DNA of 64,000 nucleotides, from assembly GCF_036786105.1 (NCBI RefSeq), contig NZ_DAIQRQ010000005.1, forward strand, positions 62,001 through 126,000, written 5' to 3'. A program made the translations under genes and the position numbers. The DNA is from Ohtaekwangia sp036786105 (lineage in GTDB: Bacteria > Bacteroidota > Bacteroidia > Cytophagales > Cyclobacteriaceae). This document shows positions 26,204 through 35,259 of this stretch, piece after piece (position 1 is the stretch's first letter; each line of letters opens with the position of its first letter). A model generated the notes under the pieces. It saw only the letters and a list, made by a program, of their open reading frames with translations, was not told where the DNA came from and made no database searches.

Positions 26204-27190
26204 CTATTTTTCGACCGACATTTTTTCCCTGTAATATTGGCAACACCATTCAATACTTTTATCAATCGGTTGAAACTGAATAGAGAAAAGTTTCTTGATT
26301 TTATGATTGTCATATAAAAATTCCGTACCGGCTATTCTGGCAGTTTCCCGTGTGATGAGTGGTTCGCTGCCTGTAAACCATGTCCGGAAATGTTCCAGTC
26401 GGGCAATAATTTTTAAAGTCGTTGAAGTGAGTTTTATACCAGGTGCTTTTTTTTGAAACTGCTGCGCTAAACGTGTAAAGAAATTTTTAAAAGAAATGTT
26501 GCCAGCGTTAAGAATGAAACGTTCACCTTCAATAGGTTGATGCAACATGCGATATGCGACATCGGCAACATCGCGAACGTCTATATAGTTCATATAGCCA
26601 TCTATATAAAAAGGTTTTTCATCCCACACATACTTAAAAAGTTTTGCACTACTGTTGTTCCAGTCAGCAGGTGCCAGTATAATGGATGGATTGATGATGA
26701 CTGTACTAAGACCTTCTTCCTGTCCGCGAAATACTTCAAGCTCGGCAAAGTATTTTGATTCGGCATACCTGCTGTTAATTGAACTGACAACCCATTTATT
26801 TTTTTCATCAATGATATGCTGCTCTTTCTGGCGGCCTAATGCTGCCACGGAACTGATGTGTACCAATCGCTTCACACCTTTTACAAGGCATGCATTGACT
26901 ACATTACGAGTTCCTATCACGTTGATGTCCATCATGATATCTGCTTTGCGCGGATTAAACGACACGACAGCAGCGGCATGAATAACATGTGTTACATCTT
27001 CCAGTGCTTCCAGTAATGACACTTCATTGGTAACATCGGCTGTACGCCAGGTAATAGCGTGTGCTATATCTTTCAACAAAGAGGTGTCGCTATTTTCGCG
27101 CTTCAGGGCTACAAAGGGTTCTTTCAATTCAACAAGCTTTCGGATAATGAAACTTCCGAGAAGTCCGTTGGCACCGGTTACAGCAATCAT
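26204..27190 (-). CDS. NAD-dependent epimerase/dehydratase family (extended SDR)
   Basis: A 328-residue extended short-chain dehydrogenase. The NAD-binding glycine motif is TGANGLLGSFIIRK at the N-terminus. The active-site Tyr-x-x-x-Lys is in RYAESKYFAELEVF, with the upstream HISSVAALG serine. DVRDVADVAYRML follows in the family order. It resembles nucleotide-sugar epimerases and dihydroflavonol-4-reductase-like enzymes. Given the exopolysaccharide context a sugar-nucleotide substrate is plausible but not shown. It lies 75 bp downstream of the phosphatase gene on the same strand. Confidence 0.83.
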   Translation of the reverse strand: MIAVTGANGLLGSFIIRKLVELKEPFVALKRENSDTSLLKDIAHAITWRTADVTNEVSLLEALEDVTHVIHAAAVVSFNPRKADIMMDINVIGTRNVVNACLVKGVKRLVHISSVAALGRQKEQHIIDEKNKWVVSSINSRYAESKYFAELEVFRGQEEGLSTVIINPSIILAPADWNNSSAKLFKYVWDEKPFYIDGYMNYIDVRDVADVAYRMLHQPIEGERFILNAGNISFKNFFTRLAQQFQKKAPGIKLTSTTLKIIARLEHFRTWFTGSEPLITRETARIAGTEFLYDNHKIKKLFSIQFQPIDKSIEWCCQYYREKMSVEK

Positions 27191-27265
27191 CGTTGATCAG
27201 GTTTTCAATCAGTCAAATCAGATCAACAGAATTACTCGTTGATCGTTATACTCACTCTTAAAAAA

Positions 27266-27994
27266 TTACAAAGTATTGTTGAGTAGGGGTAAAGATAGAG
27301 CTTTTTGAAAGTACTTCAGCTTTTGAGCTTCGCCGATTAATGCAATGTGTTGTTGTGAATGACAATCGCTTCCAAGGAAGTGTACCCAGCCGCGATCGAT
27401 AAGTTTCATAGCAGTAGACTGTGCTTCCCTGGAATAATAACCGGTAATGGAGCTGATATTAACCTGAAAAAGTACACCGCGTTGCAAGAGGTCTTCCAGT
27501 TTCTCAATATTGTTTTGCAGGTAAATATAGCGTTCGGGGTGTGCCAGTACGGGTTTATATCCGTTGGTGCTGGCCAGAAAAATAAACTGCTTCAGATTGA
27601 AAGGTTCTGTCATGAAATTCGTTTCAAAGAGCAGGTAATTCTTTCCAAAAGAAAGCATGGGCTGCTTTTTTTCCATCATGGAAAACACTTCCTCATCGAG
27701 GTAATACTCGGCAGCCGTTTCAATTTCAATATCGATGTTCTTTGCGGCCAGGTATTTTCTGAGTTCACCCAGCTTACTTGTTATACCGGCTGGTGTGTTT
27801 CGATAGGTATCACTCATTACGTGAGGCGATGTAATGAGCTTCTTATATCCTAATGCCAAAAATTTTCTAATAATCGCTTCAGACTGTTCGAATGTTTCTA
27901 CACCGTCATCCAGCCCCGGTAAAAGATGGGAGTGAATATCAGTCGTGAGGGGAGTAGTGGCTAATGGTGTTTTTTTTCGAAACCAGTTGATCAC
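27266..27994 (-). CDS. PHP-type protein-tyrosine phosphatase (CpsB/YwqE-like)
   Basis: A 242-residue metal-dependent phosphatase of the PHP superfamily. The first metal site is TTDIHSHLLPGLDDGVET, followed by TSPHVM, the internal AHPERYIYL and the last site FLGSDCHS. CpsB/YwqE enzymes remove phosphate from BY-kinases and their substrates. This fits, since the gene overlaps the BY-kinase gene immediately upstream by 4 bp. Together they form a phosphorylation switch that controls polysaccharide polymerisation and export in characterised relatives. Confidence 0.9.
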   Translation of the reverse strand: MINWFRKKTPLATTPLTTDIHSHLLPGLDDGVETFEQSEAIIRKFLALGYKKLITSPHVMSDTYRNTPAGITSKLGELRKYLAAKNIDIEIETAAEYYLDEEVFSMMEKKQPMLSFGKNYLLFETNFMTEPFNLKQFIFLASTNGYKPVLAHPERYIYLQNNIEKLEDLLQRGVLFQVNISSITGYYSREAQSTAMKLIDRGWVHFLGSDCHSQQHIALIGEAQKLKYFQKALSLPLLNNTL

Positions 27995-30345
27995 GCTTTT
28001 ATTTTAAAGAGAGATTTGATCTTGTCTACATTGCCTTTCTCTTCCGGCTCATAATAACCATAGCCATAGCCGGCTGATTTTTTATGAGGCGAAGGAAGTG
28101 CATTTAACAAGGTAGTAACATTAACGATTTTGTTGATCGAAACAATACGCTGCAAGTTGTAAAGAAATTCGCGTTTCGAATAATTGGCGCGGAAGATATA
28201 GAGCGATATATCGGCACGCTTCATAGCTTGTATACCATCGGTAACCAGACCCACCGGCGGTGTATCCAGTATAATAACGTCATACACTTTCTTAAGGTCT
28301 TCCAGTAAGTTTGAGAACTCTCCGTTCAACAAAAGTTCCGAAGGGTTTGGAGGAATAGGACCAGAAGGTATATAATCAAAGAACTCCAGGTTGGTGGTGA
28401 GTACACAATCCTGCCAGCGATCTTTTTTGATCAGTACGGTACTCATGCCTTTGGCCGGATCAGGTACATGAACCGGCAAATACGATTTTGCCTTGCGCAT
28501 ATCCAGGTCAATAAGCAGCACTTTTTTGCGCGAGAGCGCCATAGCACCACCGAGGTTTAACGCAAGAAAGGATTTTCCTTCCCCCGATATAGTGGAAGAT
28601 ATAGCAATAACACGCTGCGGTCCGCTGGTGCGAAAGAAATCAAGGTTGGTACGTAACGTACGAATCGCCTCACTCACCATCGATTTTGGATGGCTGATTA
28701 CATGCAATCCTTCACTGGCAGAATAGCGTGATGATGGTACTACACCCAATACGGGCACGCCACTGATCTTCTCCAACTCGTTCACGTTTGTAACCTTGTT
28801 ATGCATGAGGTATAAAAATCCAATGAAGAAAAATATAGCCACCATACTGGTAACGAGGCCTATGCCCAGGATGATCTTCCGGTTGGGAGAAATGGGAACT
28901 CCAGGTACTGTAGCCGGAGAAAGTATTTTGAAATCAGGAGTTGTTCCCGCCTGTGCGATCTCAAAGCCTGATTTGGTTTGCATTAGCGAGAGATAAAATT
29001 CTTCGTATAATTTATAAAAGCGTTGATTCTTGGAGTATTGTGTATTTTGATCGGGCATGTTTACAAACGCTGACTCCAGGTTGGCTTTACGCTGATTCAT
29101 CTCTTGTAGTTTTTTCATCCAGTCGGTTTTTAGCTCCGCTAGCTGCTCGTAGGTTTTATTGGTACGCGTATCAACTTCGTGTTGCTTTTCGCGATATGCC
29201 AGTGTGCTTTCGTTATACGATAACTTGAGCCGCTCTTGTTGTAATAACAGAGTCTGAACAGCATCTATATCTTTAAATAAATAATCGGGCAACACCTGGC
29301 GAATGGAGGGCGTAACAGAAAAATTCTTTGCCTGTAGTCCATCCATTAACTTGTTTAACTCGGTAATTTTGCGCGACATTTCATAGCGCTGCGAATCGAT
29401 CTTGTTAATGCTGATAATCGTCTTTCGCAAATCTTCCTGCAGGTCGTTGGTTTTATTCTTGAGTGTAAAGCGTTCGAAATAATCTTCGAACCCTTCCATC
29501 TTGAGTTCAATCTGTGTGAGCTCGTTGTTGAGCCAATCAATTTTTTGCTTGGTAGCGAGTTTTTTCTGTTCGTAGCTATAGTGGAGGTATGTTTTGTCGA
29601 TTGCATCTACAATGGCATACGCCTTACTGGCATTGTTATCTTTGAAAGCGATGCGGATGGTTTTGGCTGCATAATTAAGCGGCTCTACCGAGAGGTTGGA
29701 AATAAGATAGCTCAACAAAACATCATGACTGTTGATAATGAAGAAAAACTCAATCTCACCTTCGGAAACAAAATCTTTGTTTTGAGTCAATGTAAGTTCT
29801 ATTCCATCGGCACGTACCGGCTTTCCATATTGACCGCTGATTTTTTTATTGCCTTCTTCCCAGGTAAGTGAAAATGTTTCGGGTGATTCTTTTTCAAGAT
29901 AGAAGGGTTGATTGTAATATCCCGGATTTTCTATTCTGAAATCCACCCACACCGGTGTGTTGTTAAAGAGTTCATGATTCAGTACTTCGCCTTTGCTGAA
30001 GTAACTTACATCGAGGTTTAAAGAATCCAGTACTTGTTCGAGGAATAGTTTTGACCGGATCATTTCTATTTCTCCGGAGATCAGGTCTGTGCTTTGCGTT
30101 TGCTCTCCCGCCAGCATGTTAATGCCAAGTTCGGAAGCTTCATCCTTTACATCGAGCTTAATTTCAGAAGACGACTCATAACGATCCTGTGTATAGCGGA
30201 TAATGGTATACGAAGTGAAGTTGATAACCAGGAATATCAATACGATCCAGATCAGGTTATTGACTACAATAATTTTGAGCTTACTGAAATCGATACCTTC
30301 TGCTGATAAAGGGTTTGAATTGATATTGTTTTTTACTGGCTCCAC
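27991..30345 (-). CDS. Exopolysaccharide tyrosine autokinase (Wzc-like BY-kinase)
   Basis: A 784-residue fused Wzz/BY-kinase. Residues 25-50 and about 495-520 are the two transmembrane helices that enclose a periplasmic coiled-coil Wzz domain (about 50-490). The C-terminal kinase has Walker A SSTISGEGKSFLALN (about 585), Walker A' VLLIDLDMRK (about 608) and Walker B VIILDTPPVG (about 692). The Tyr-rich tail GYGYGYYEPEEKG is the expected autophosphorylation cluster. The protein controls chain length and export of exopolysaccharide at the inner membrane with the Wza-like exporter encoded just upstream. Confidence 0.92.
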   Translation of the reverse strand: MEPVKNNINSNPLSAEGIDFSKLKIIVVNNLIWIVLIFLVINFTSYTIIRYTQDRYESSSEIKLDVKDEASELGINMLAGEQTQSTDLISGEIEMIRSKLFLEQVLDSLNLDVSYFSKGEVLNHELFNNTPVWVDFRIENPGYYNQPFYLEKESPETFSLTWEEGNKKISGQYGKPVRADGIELTLTQNKDFVSEGEIEFFFIINSHDVLLSYLISNLSVEPLNYAAKTIRIAFKDNNASKAYAIVDAIDKTYLHYSYEQKKLATKQKIDWLNNELTQIELKMEGFEDYFERFTLKNKTNDLQEDLRKTIISINKIDSQRYEMSRKITELNKLMDGLQAKNFSVTPSIRQVLPDYLFKDIDAVQTLLLQQERLKLSYNESTLAYREKQHEVDTRTNKTYEQLAELKTDWMKKLQEMNQRKANLESAFVNMPDQNTQYSKNQRFYKLYEEFYLSLMQTKSGFEIAQAGTTPDFKILSPATVPGVPISPNRKIILGIGLVTSMVAIFFFIGFLYLMHNKVTNVNELEKISGVPVLGVVPSSRYSASEGLHVISHPKSMVSEAIRTLRTNLDFFRTSGPQRVIAISSTISGEGKSFLALNLGGAMALSRKKVLLIDLDMRKAKSYLPVHVPDPAKGMSTVLIKKDRWQDCVLTTNLEFFDYIPSGPIPPNPSELLLNGEFSNLLEDLKKVYDVIILDTPPVGLVTDGIQAMKRADISLYIFRANYSKREFLYNLQRIVSINKIVNVTTLLNALPSPHKKSAGYGYGYYEPEEKGNVDKIKSLFKIKA

Positions 30346-30354
30346 ACGAAGGAT

Positions 30355-31134
30355 TTATAGTGATATAAGCACAACAATAAGTGTTGTAAGGCTGGTAATG
30401 ACACTAAGCACCGGACCATAATCGCGGAGTGCTTCACTGATTGGCCTGCGGATAGGTTCAACATACACTATATCTCCGGGCTTGATCAATATATTGTTTT
30501 TCTTATATCCTTCAAAAGTTGTGAGGTCAGCCACAAACAACGTGTCGCCCCGTAATATACGGATATTCGAAGCACGGGCATCGTTGTTTATACCTCTTGC
30601 CAACGCGAGTACCTCGGTTAGTCGCATGTTCTCATTAGCGAGCGGTATAACCTGTCCGCCCGGTGCACCTAACACCACCACGCGCTTGTTGGTATAGCGC
30701 AACACCACGAAAGGCTGCTGGTAATATTTAGCGTATTCTTTTTGCAGCAGCTCTTCGGCCTGCATAATCGTAAGTCCTTCCAGTTTTATAGGAGCGATCA
30801 TCGGCAGCTTTAAAATGCCTTCTTCGTTGATCAGGTATGTATTTGCTTTTTTCTTTTCAGCGCCAGCACCCGCTCCGGATGCTCCCGGATTATCCTGATC
30901 GATATAATTGTTTGGATCGATTAGTCGCTCGCCCTGGTTTGTGTATACTTCCAGTTCCAGCCGGTCGTTTTTTTGAATAACATAATTCCGTTCTGCCTTT
31001 TCAGCTTGCCCGTTAATGGCTTGCTGATCGCTAACCTTAAACATAATGTTCTGCCTGTAAGAAGCACAAGACGACAGTATAAGGCCTGCAAAAAATAAAA
31101 TGAGTATAGAATGAAAAAAGCGCAAAACTCTCAA
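30355..31134 (-). CDS. Polysaccharide export lipoprotein (Wza-like, SLBB)
   Basis: A 259-residue outer-membrane auxiliary protein. The signal peptide ends at a lipobox (LFFAGLILSSCASY, lipidated Cys23). A Poly_export domain covers about 45-145 (YVIQKNDRLELEVYTNQGERL, EGILKLPMIAPIKLEGLTI) and an SLBB domain about 150-225 (VVVLGAPGGQVIPLANENMRL). A short hydrophobic C-terminus (PVLSVITSLTTLIVVLISL) may insert in a membrane. It forms the export channel for the polysaccharide with the BY-kinase whose gene starts 9 bp downstream. Confidence 0.9.
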   Translation of the reverse strand: MRVLRFFHSILILFFAGLILSSCASYRQNIMFKVSDQQAINGQAEKAERNYVIQKNDRLELEVYTNQGERLIDPNNYIDQDNPGASGAGAGAEKKKANTYLINEEGILKLPMIAPIKLEGLTIMQAEELLQKEYAKYYQQPFVVLRYTNKRVVVLGAPGGQVIPLANENMRLTEVLALARGINNDARASNIRILRGDTLFVADLTTFEGYKKNNILIKPGDIVYVEPIRRPISEALRDYGPVLSVITSLTTLIVVLISL

Positions 31135-31164
31135 CTGTAAAAAAGTTATGGGTTCGGTTACGTA

Positions 31165-31716
31165 TTATCGTGAAATTACAGAATTTCTCAATAACTCTTC
31201 TAGTGTTGGCAATTGTTGATCCTTATCTGAAATGATGGGATTCTGCACTTGCCAGTTGATATTTAGCTCAGGATCGTTCCAGCGTATGCCATTCTCGGAG
31301 TCGCGGTGGTAAATATTGGAACACTTGTAGAAGAAAACGGAGTCTTCCAGGGCAGCAAATCCATGTGCAAAACCTTCTGGCACCATCAGCATATTGCACT
31401 TCTCAGCCTCCAGCAGGCAATAGTAAACTTTTGCGAACGTGGCAGAACCGGGGCGGAGATCAACCACAACATCCAATACTTTCCCCTGCAATACAGTTAC
31501 AAGCTTTGCCTGAGCGTAGGGTGGGAGTTGCATGTGTAACCCGCGGATAACACCTTTCTTGGAGAAGGAGCGATTTTCCTGCAGGAATTTGTAATGTATA
31601 CCTGATTTGTTGAAGGTGTCTTCGCGGTAAAATTCATAAAACCATCCGCGGCTGTCGTTATAGACGGCCGGAAAAATTTCTACCAGCCCTTCAATGCCGG
31701 TCTGTTTTACTTCCAT
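31165..31716 (-). CDS. rfbC: dTDP-4-dehydrorhamnose 3,5-epimerase
   Basis: A 183-residue cupin-fold enzyme that epimerises dTDP-4-keto-6-deoxyglucose at C3 and C5 on the way to dTDP-L-rhamnose. Key elements are FYREDTFNKSG, the catalytic histidine region VIRGLHMQLPPYAQAKLV, and VPEGFAHGFAALEDSVFFYK. It supplies rhamnose-type sugars for the polysaccharide of this locus. The other rml genes are not in the window. It lies 18 bp after the glycosyltransferase gene in the same direction. Confidence 0.93.
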   Translation of the reverse strand: MEVKQTGIEGLVEIFPAVYNDSRGWFYEFYREDTFNKSGIHYKFLQENRSFSKKGVIRGLHMQLPPYAQAKLVTVLQGKVLDVVVDLRPGSATFAKVYYCLLEAEKCNMLMVPEGFAHGFAALEDSVFFYKCSNIYHRDSENGIRWNDPELNINWQVQNPIISDKDQQLPTLEELLRNSVISR

Positions 31717-31734
31717 GAAATATAGTCTGTAAGT

Positions 31735-32850
31735 TTAAGAAACCTTTCTTAACTCGCAGATGGTCTGAAGATACTTGTCGATTACGATGGATTCGCTATA
31801 CTCTGCCTCTACTTTTGCCCTGCCATTTTCACCTAAAACCCGAAGTTTGGTGCTGTCGAAGCCCGCCATCATTTTCATCTTCTCAGCCAGATCATCAGCG
31901 TCTTTCAATTTGCAAAGAAGTCCATTAAAATTGTCTTTCACAACATGATTGCAACCCGGAACATCGGTAGCAATGATTGGCTTGGATGAGCTGGCAGCTT
32001 CCAGCAGGGTGCGGGGAGTTCCTTCGCGATAGGAAGGCAGTACGATACAATCAGCCTGGTTGATGAATTGCTGCACATTATCAGTAGTGCCGAGGTATTC
32101 GATGGTTTGGGAGTCGATCCATTCCTGAATTACTTCTCTTTTTATACCTCGTTTATGTTCAGGATCCATAGCGCCCAGTACCTGAAAGCGTGCTTCTATC
32201 CCTGTGGATTTCAATTTCCTGATCGCATCTATATATTCCATTACACCTTTATCGGTAATGAGCCGGGAGATGAGAAGAAACGTAAATTTTTCATTACGCT
32301 TGAAACCTGCCGGCTTGAATTTTTCCAGATCAATGCCAGAGCCGGGTAATAGATCTACCGCTTCCGCACGAACCAACTTTTCTTTTACAAACAACTCGCG
32401 GTCGTCCGGATTCTGGAAGTATACTTTCTGCGCAAAGCGAAAACTGATTTTATACAGGAAGATAGCGATGGCGGAGACTAAATTCTTTTTGAGGAAAACG
32501 GTACCCAATCCGCAAACATTATTTACAACCGGAATTCTAAGCAGCGATGCTGCCAGTGTTCCGTATACATTGGGCTTAATGGTATAATGCAGGATGATGT
32601 CCGGTCTTACCTTTTTGTAGATAGCGTAAAGCTCTACAATCAAGGCGGAGTCTTTTATAGGATTAGCCCCACGGCTGTCCATTTTTACTTTATGATGAAT
32701 GCACCCGGCTTCTTGCAAATAGTGGGTATATTCATCTTCCGGTGCAATAGTATGAACTTCGTAACCTTGCGCTAAAAGCGCACGAACGAAATTCATCCTG
32801 AAATTGTAAATATTCCAGGAAGTGTTGAGGACAATAGCAATTCTCATCAT
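31735..32850 (-). CDS. Family 4 glycosyltransferase (PglA-like)
   Basis: A 371-residue GT-B fold transferase. The N-terminal acceptor half contains NTSWNIYNFRMNFVRALLAQGY and YTIKPNVYGTLAA, as in PglA/CapM-type enzymes acting on lipid-linked sugars. The donor half has the GT4 signature SYREGTPRTLLEAASSSKP, with Glu residues that contact the nucleotide sugar. It is cytoplasmic or membrane-associated and probably adds a hexose or acetamido sugar to the polysaccharide repeat unit. It is the first gene of the minus-strand run. Confidence 0.88.
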   Translation of the reverse strand: MMRIAIVLNTSWNIYNFRMNFVRALLAQGYEVHTIAPEDEYTHYLQEAGCIHHKVKMDSRGANPIKDSALIVELYAIYKKVRPDIILHYTIKPNVYGTLAASLLRIPVVNNVCGLGTVFLKKNLVSAIAIFLYKISFRFAQKVYFQNPDDRELFVKEKLVRAEAVDLLPGSGIDLEKFKPAGFKRNEKFTFLLISRLITDKGVMEYIDAIRKLKSTGIEARFQVLGAMDPEHKRGIKREVIQEWIDSQTIEYLGTTDNVQQFINQADCIVLPSYREGTPRTLLEAASSSKPIIATDVPGCNHVVKDNFNGLLCKLKDADDLAEKMKMMAGFDSTKLRVLGENGRAKVEAEYSESIVIDKYLQTICELRKVS

Positions 32851-32941
32851 TGGGCTCTGGTTATGAGAACTTTGAAAATCCTTCTTCCGACAAATGGTCG
32901 AAAAATCAGATGGTCTCTATAATTCTTGGGTTTAGATTCAA

Positions 32942-32949
32942 CAAAGGTA
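32942..32949 (-). promoter_or_regulatory. Putative -7 element (TACCTTTG) for the polysaccharide run
   Basis: On the minus strand TACCTTTG matches TAnnTTTG exactly, 92 bp before the glycosyltransferase start. This leaves a long leader. No TTG at 17-19 bp upstream was found, so confidence is limited. Confidence 0.4.
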
Positions 32950-33020
32950 GAAAAAAGTAACCATGACCGGTAACTTGTATAAATATTTATCGCGTATGTT
33001 CGCCTCTCGTAAATGATACT

Positions 33021-34217
33021 ATGGAAGACAATTCTTCAACAGCAGTTTTAGTAGCGCTGAATAACACTCGTAAAGAGGAAACCGATGAGCATCTGGATGA
33101 GCTTGCATTTTTAGCGGAAACATCCGGAATTAAGACGGTACGGCGGTTTGTTCAAAATTTACCGCACCCAGACCATCGTTTTTTCCTTGGCAAGGGAAAG
33201 TTAGCTGAGCTGAAAGCATTTGTTCATACCGAAAAAATAGGGAATGTAATATTTGACGATGATCTATCGCCATCGCAGCTCCGAAATCTGGAACGTGAGC
33301 TAAATCCGAAGGAAAATGAGGATATTAAAGTTCGAATTTATGACCGAAGCCTGTTAATTCTGGATATATTTCTATGGCGTGCGCAGACAGCACAGGCCCG
33401 TACGCAGGTTGAGTTGGCCCGTAACCAATATTTGTTACCCCGTTTAACGCGATTGTGGACTCACCTTGAACGCCAGCGAGGCGGAACAGGCACACGTGGT
33501 GGTGCCGGTGAAAAAGAAATTGAAACTGACCGCAGAAATATTCGCTTTCAGATAACTGTGCTGAAAGAAAAACTCGAAAAGATCGAGAAGCAGCGCGCCA
33601 CCCAGCGCAAATCGCGCAACAACGTTGTGCGGGTAGCATTGGTAGGATATACCAATGTAGGAAAATCTACCCTTATGAATTTACTATCCGGCTCGGGCGT
33701 GCTGGCGGAAAATAAACTCTTCGCAACCGTAGACTCTACCGTGCGCAAAGTTGTATTTGGCAACATTCCATTTCTCCTTTCCGATACGGTGGGCTTCATT
33801 CGCAAACTTCCGCATCATTTGATCGAGTCATTCAAGTCTACGCTGGATGAAGTGCGTGAAGCAGATCTGCTTTTACATGTGGTTGATCTTGCTCATCCAT
33901 TTCATGATAACCAGATAGAAGTTGTTTCTAAAACGCTGGAAGAGATAGGAGCGGCGACTATACCCACTGTGCTGGTGTTGAATAAAATTGATTTGTTCAA
34001 AGCCAGCAATCCGGAGGTGAACCTGGAAGAAATGCGGGGCTTTTACCGGCAGCATGGCTATGAAGATGTCATCTTTGTATCGGCTACAGCACGTGAAAAT
34101 ATCCAGGAACTAAAACAACTGATCTTCGACAGGGTGAAAGAAAAACATCTGCAGATATATCCCAATTTCATGAAGGATGGTTACGAATTCTCACCTTGGC
34201 CTACCGAAACAACTTGA
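33021..34217 (+). CDS. hflX: GTPase HflX
   Basis: A 398-residue ribosome-associated GTPase. The N-terminal HflX domain (about 20-185) is followed by a coiled coil with RGGTGTRGGAGEKEIETDRR. The G domain has G1 GYTNVGKST at about 209, G3 DTVGFIRKLP, and G4 NKIDLF. HflX splits stalled ribosomes in stress and is conserved in bacteria. Upstream TTG-N17-TATGTTCG (TTG at about 32975) resembles the phylum promoter with one mismatch. The stop codon overlaps the promoter of the tRNA gene. Confidence 0.94.
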   Translation: MEDNSSTAVLVALNNTRKEETDEHLDELAFLAETSGIKTVRRFVQNLPHPDHRFFLGKGKLAELKAFVHTEKIGNVIFDDDLSPSQLRNLERELNPKENEDIKVRIYDRSLLILDIFLWRAQTAQARTQVELARNQYLLPRLTRLWTHLERQRGGTGTRGGAGEKEIETDRRNIRFQITVLKEKLEKIEKQRATQRKSRNNVVRVALVGYTNVGKSTLMNLLSGSGVLAENKLFATVDSTVRKVVFGNIPFLLSDTVGFIRKLPHHLIESFKSTLDEVREADLLLHVVDLAHPFHDNQIEVVSKTLEEIGAATIPTVLVLNKIDLFKASNPEVNLEEMRGFYRQHGYEDVIFVSATARENIQELKQLIFDRVKEKHLQIYPNFMKDGYEFSPWPTETT

Positions 34218-34242
34218 ACAGAGCCAATATTTTTTATCTTTG
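34214..34242 (+). promoter_or_regulatory. Promoter of tRNA-Arg (TTG-N18-TATCTTTG)
   Basis: TTG at 34214-34216 and TATCTTTG at 34235-34242 with an 18-bp spacer match the Bacteroidota sigma-ABfr consensus. The tRNA gene begins 33 bp beyond. The TTG itself lies within the last codons of hflX, overlapping its stop. Confidence 0.75.
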
Positions 34243-34274
34243 CGGCCCTTGCTAAATGGAGCTTAGCAAGAACT

Positions 34275-34349
34275 GGTCCCGTAGTTCAATGGATAGAATA
34301 GGAGTTTCCTAAACTTTTGATGCAGGTTCGATTCCTGTCGGGACTACCA
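34275..34349 (+). tRNA. tRNA-Arg (anticodon CCT)
   Basis: A 75-nt cloverleaf can be folded by eye. The acceptor stem GGTCCCG pairs with CGGGACT (one G-U), the D stem is GTTC/GAAT, the anticodon stem GGAGT/ACTTT with loop TTCCTAA gives anticodon CCT (codon AGG), and the T arm is GCAGG-TTCGATT-CCTGT. The terminal CCA is encoded. It has its own promoter and terminator. Confidence 0.93.
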
Positions 34350-34356
34350 TAACATC

Positions 34357-34393
34357 AAAAAGCCTGAAATTATAAAAATTTCAGGCTTTTTTT
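34357..34393 (+). terminator. Terminator of tRNA-Arg
   Basis: A-tract plus AGCCTGAAATT (34361-34371), 5-nt loop, AATTTCAGGCT (34377-34387) followed by a run of T. A perfect 15-bp stem when the A/T tracts are included. It starts 8 bp after the tRNA CCA end. Confidence 0.85.
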
Positions 34394-34764
34394 GTTTGAA
34401 GTGATCCTGTTCGGTTCCTTGTATTCTTGAATTTTTTGGCAAATTCAAACTCGATGTATCTTAAATTGGGAGATATACACCATGCAGAATGGTCACCTTT
34501 TCCGGAGACCTGTTTTGAATCTTATAAATGCAGGGCTTCAATAAAACTTCTCAAAGTATATGTTGTACATTAATTTTTAGTATGGAATACAGTATTATAT
34601 ACCTTATAGGTTAGTATATGTGAATAGGCTAGTAAGTCCAGACGACATTATCGGCTTTGTTAAGAGATTGGCGGACTAAGTATAAATACGCAACTGCCCT
34701 CGGTATTTGTTCCGAACGGATCAATCCACTTCTTCTATAGCTTTGCGGTAACAAATTTCAGTTT
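34394..34764. other. Intergenic stretch with fragmentary frames
   Basis: No convincing gene. A 39-codon frame starts at 34454 and an open stretch ends at 34679 with residues YVNRLVSPDDIIGFVKRLAD but has no start, since a TAG precedes it. Both look like decayed coding sequence. No direct copy of the 3' end of the tRNA gene was seen here. Confidence 0.35.
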
Positions 34765-35205
34765 ATGAATCTATCCACCGGCAGAGGAATTATCCTTGAT
34801 CAAAAGTCTTATGGTTTCAATGAGTATATTCCTGAAATCCCTTGCATTCGCCATGAGGTCACAGGTTTCAAAACGAGTAGTGATGTGCGTGAATGTTTTA
34901 ATTTGATTCTTGACTATGTTGCCGAGAAAAAGCAAATCCATGAGAATCTGGGTATCCTTTTTGATATTCGAAGTGGAAAGGCGGTGTCCGGCAACGATTT
35001 GAAATGGATCGGTACGGACTGGCAACCCAGAGTTGTTGGAATGGGTATCCGCTATATAGCGATGGTTATTCCCAATTATCCTCTGGCAGAATTAAATGCG
35101 GAGGTGTCATCAGATGACCACGACCAAGACAATCATAGATTGACGAAGAGATTTTTTTGTGATCACGATGCTGCGTTGTCCTGGCTCAAAGAAGTTCTTA
35201 ACTAG
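34765..35205 (+). CDS. STAS/SpoIIAA-like hypothetical protein (146 aa)
   Basis: A 146-residue soluble protein. The alternation of strand and helix (SSDVRECFNLILDYVAEK, ENLGILFDIRSGKAVS, IRYIAMVIPNYPLAE, CDHDAALSWLKEVL) resembles the small STAS-like/SpoIIAA-like proteins frequent in Bacteroidota. The closing segment with a Trp-Leu helix is typical of them. Partner and function are unknown. A second protein of similar build is at 54272. It is a single gene converging on the next small gene. Confidence 0.6.
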   Translation: MNLSTGRGIILDQKSYGFNEYIPEIPCIRHEVTGFKTSSDVRECFNLILDYVAEKKQIHENLGILFDIRSGKAVSGNDLKWIGTDWQPRVVGMGIRYIAMVIPNYPLAELNAEVSSDDHDQDNHRLTKRFFCDHDAALSWLKEVLN

Positions 35206-35259
35206 GAAGGCATAGGTATTTCAGATGAACTATAAACCCGGGCAGGGGATTTTGTTTTT

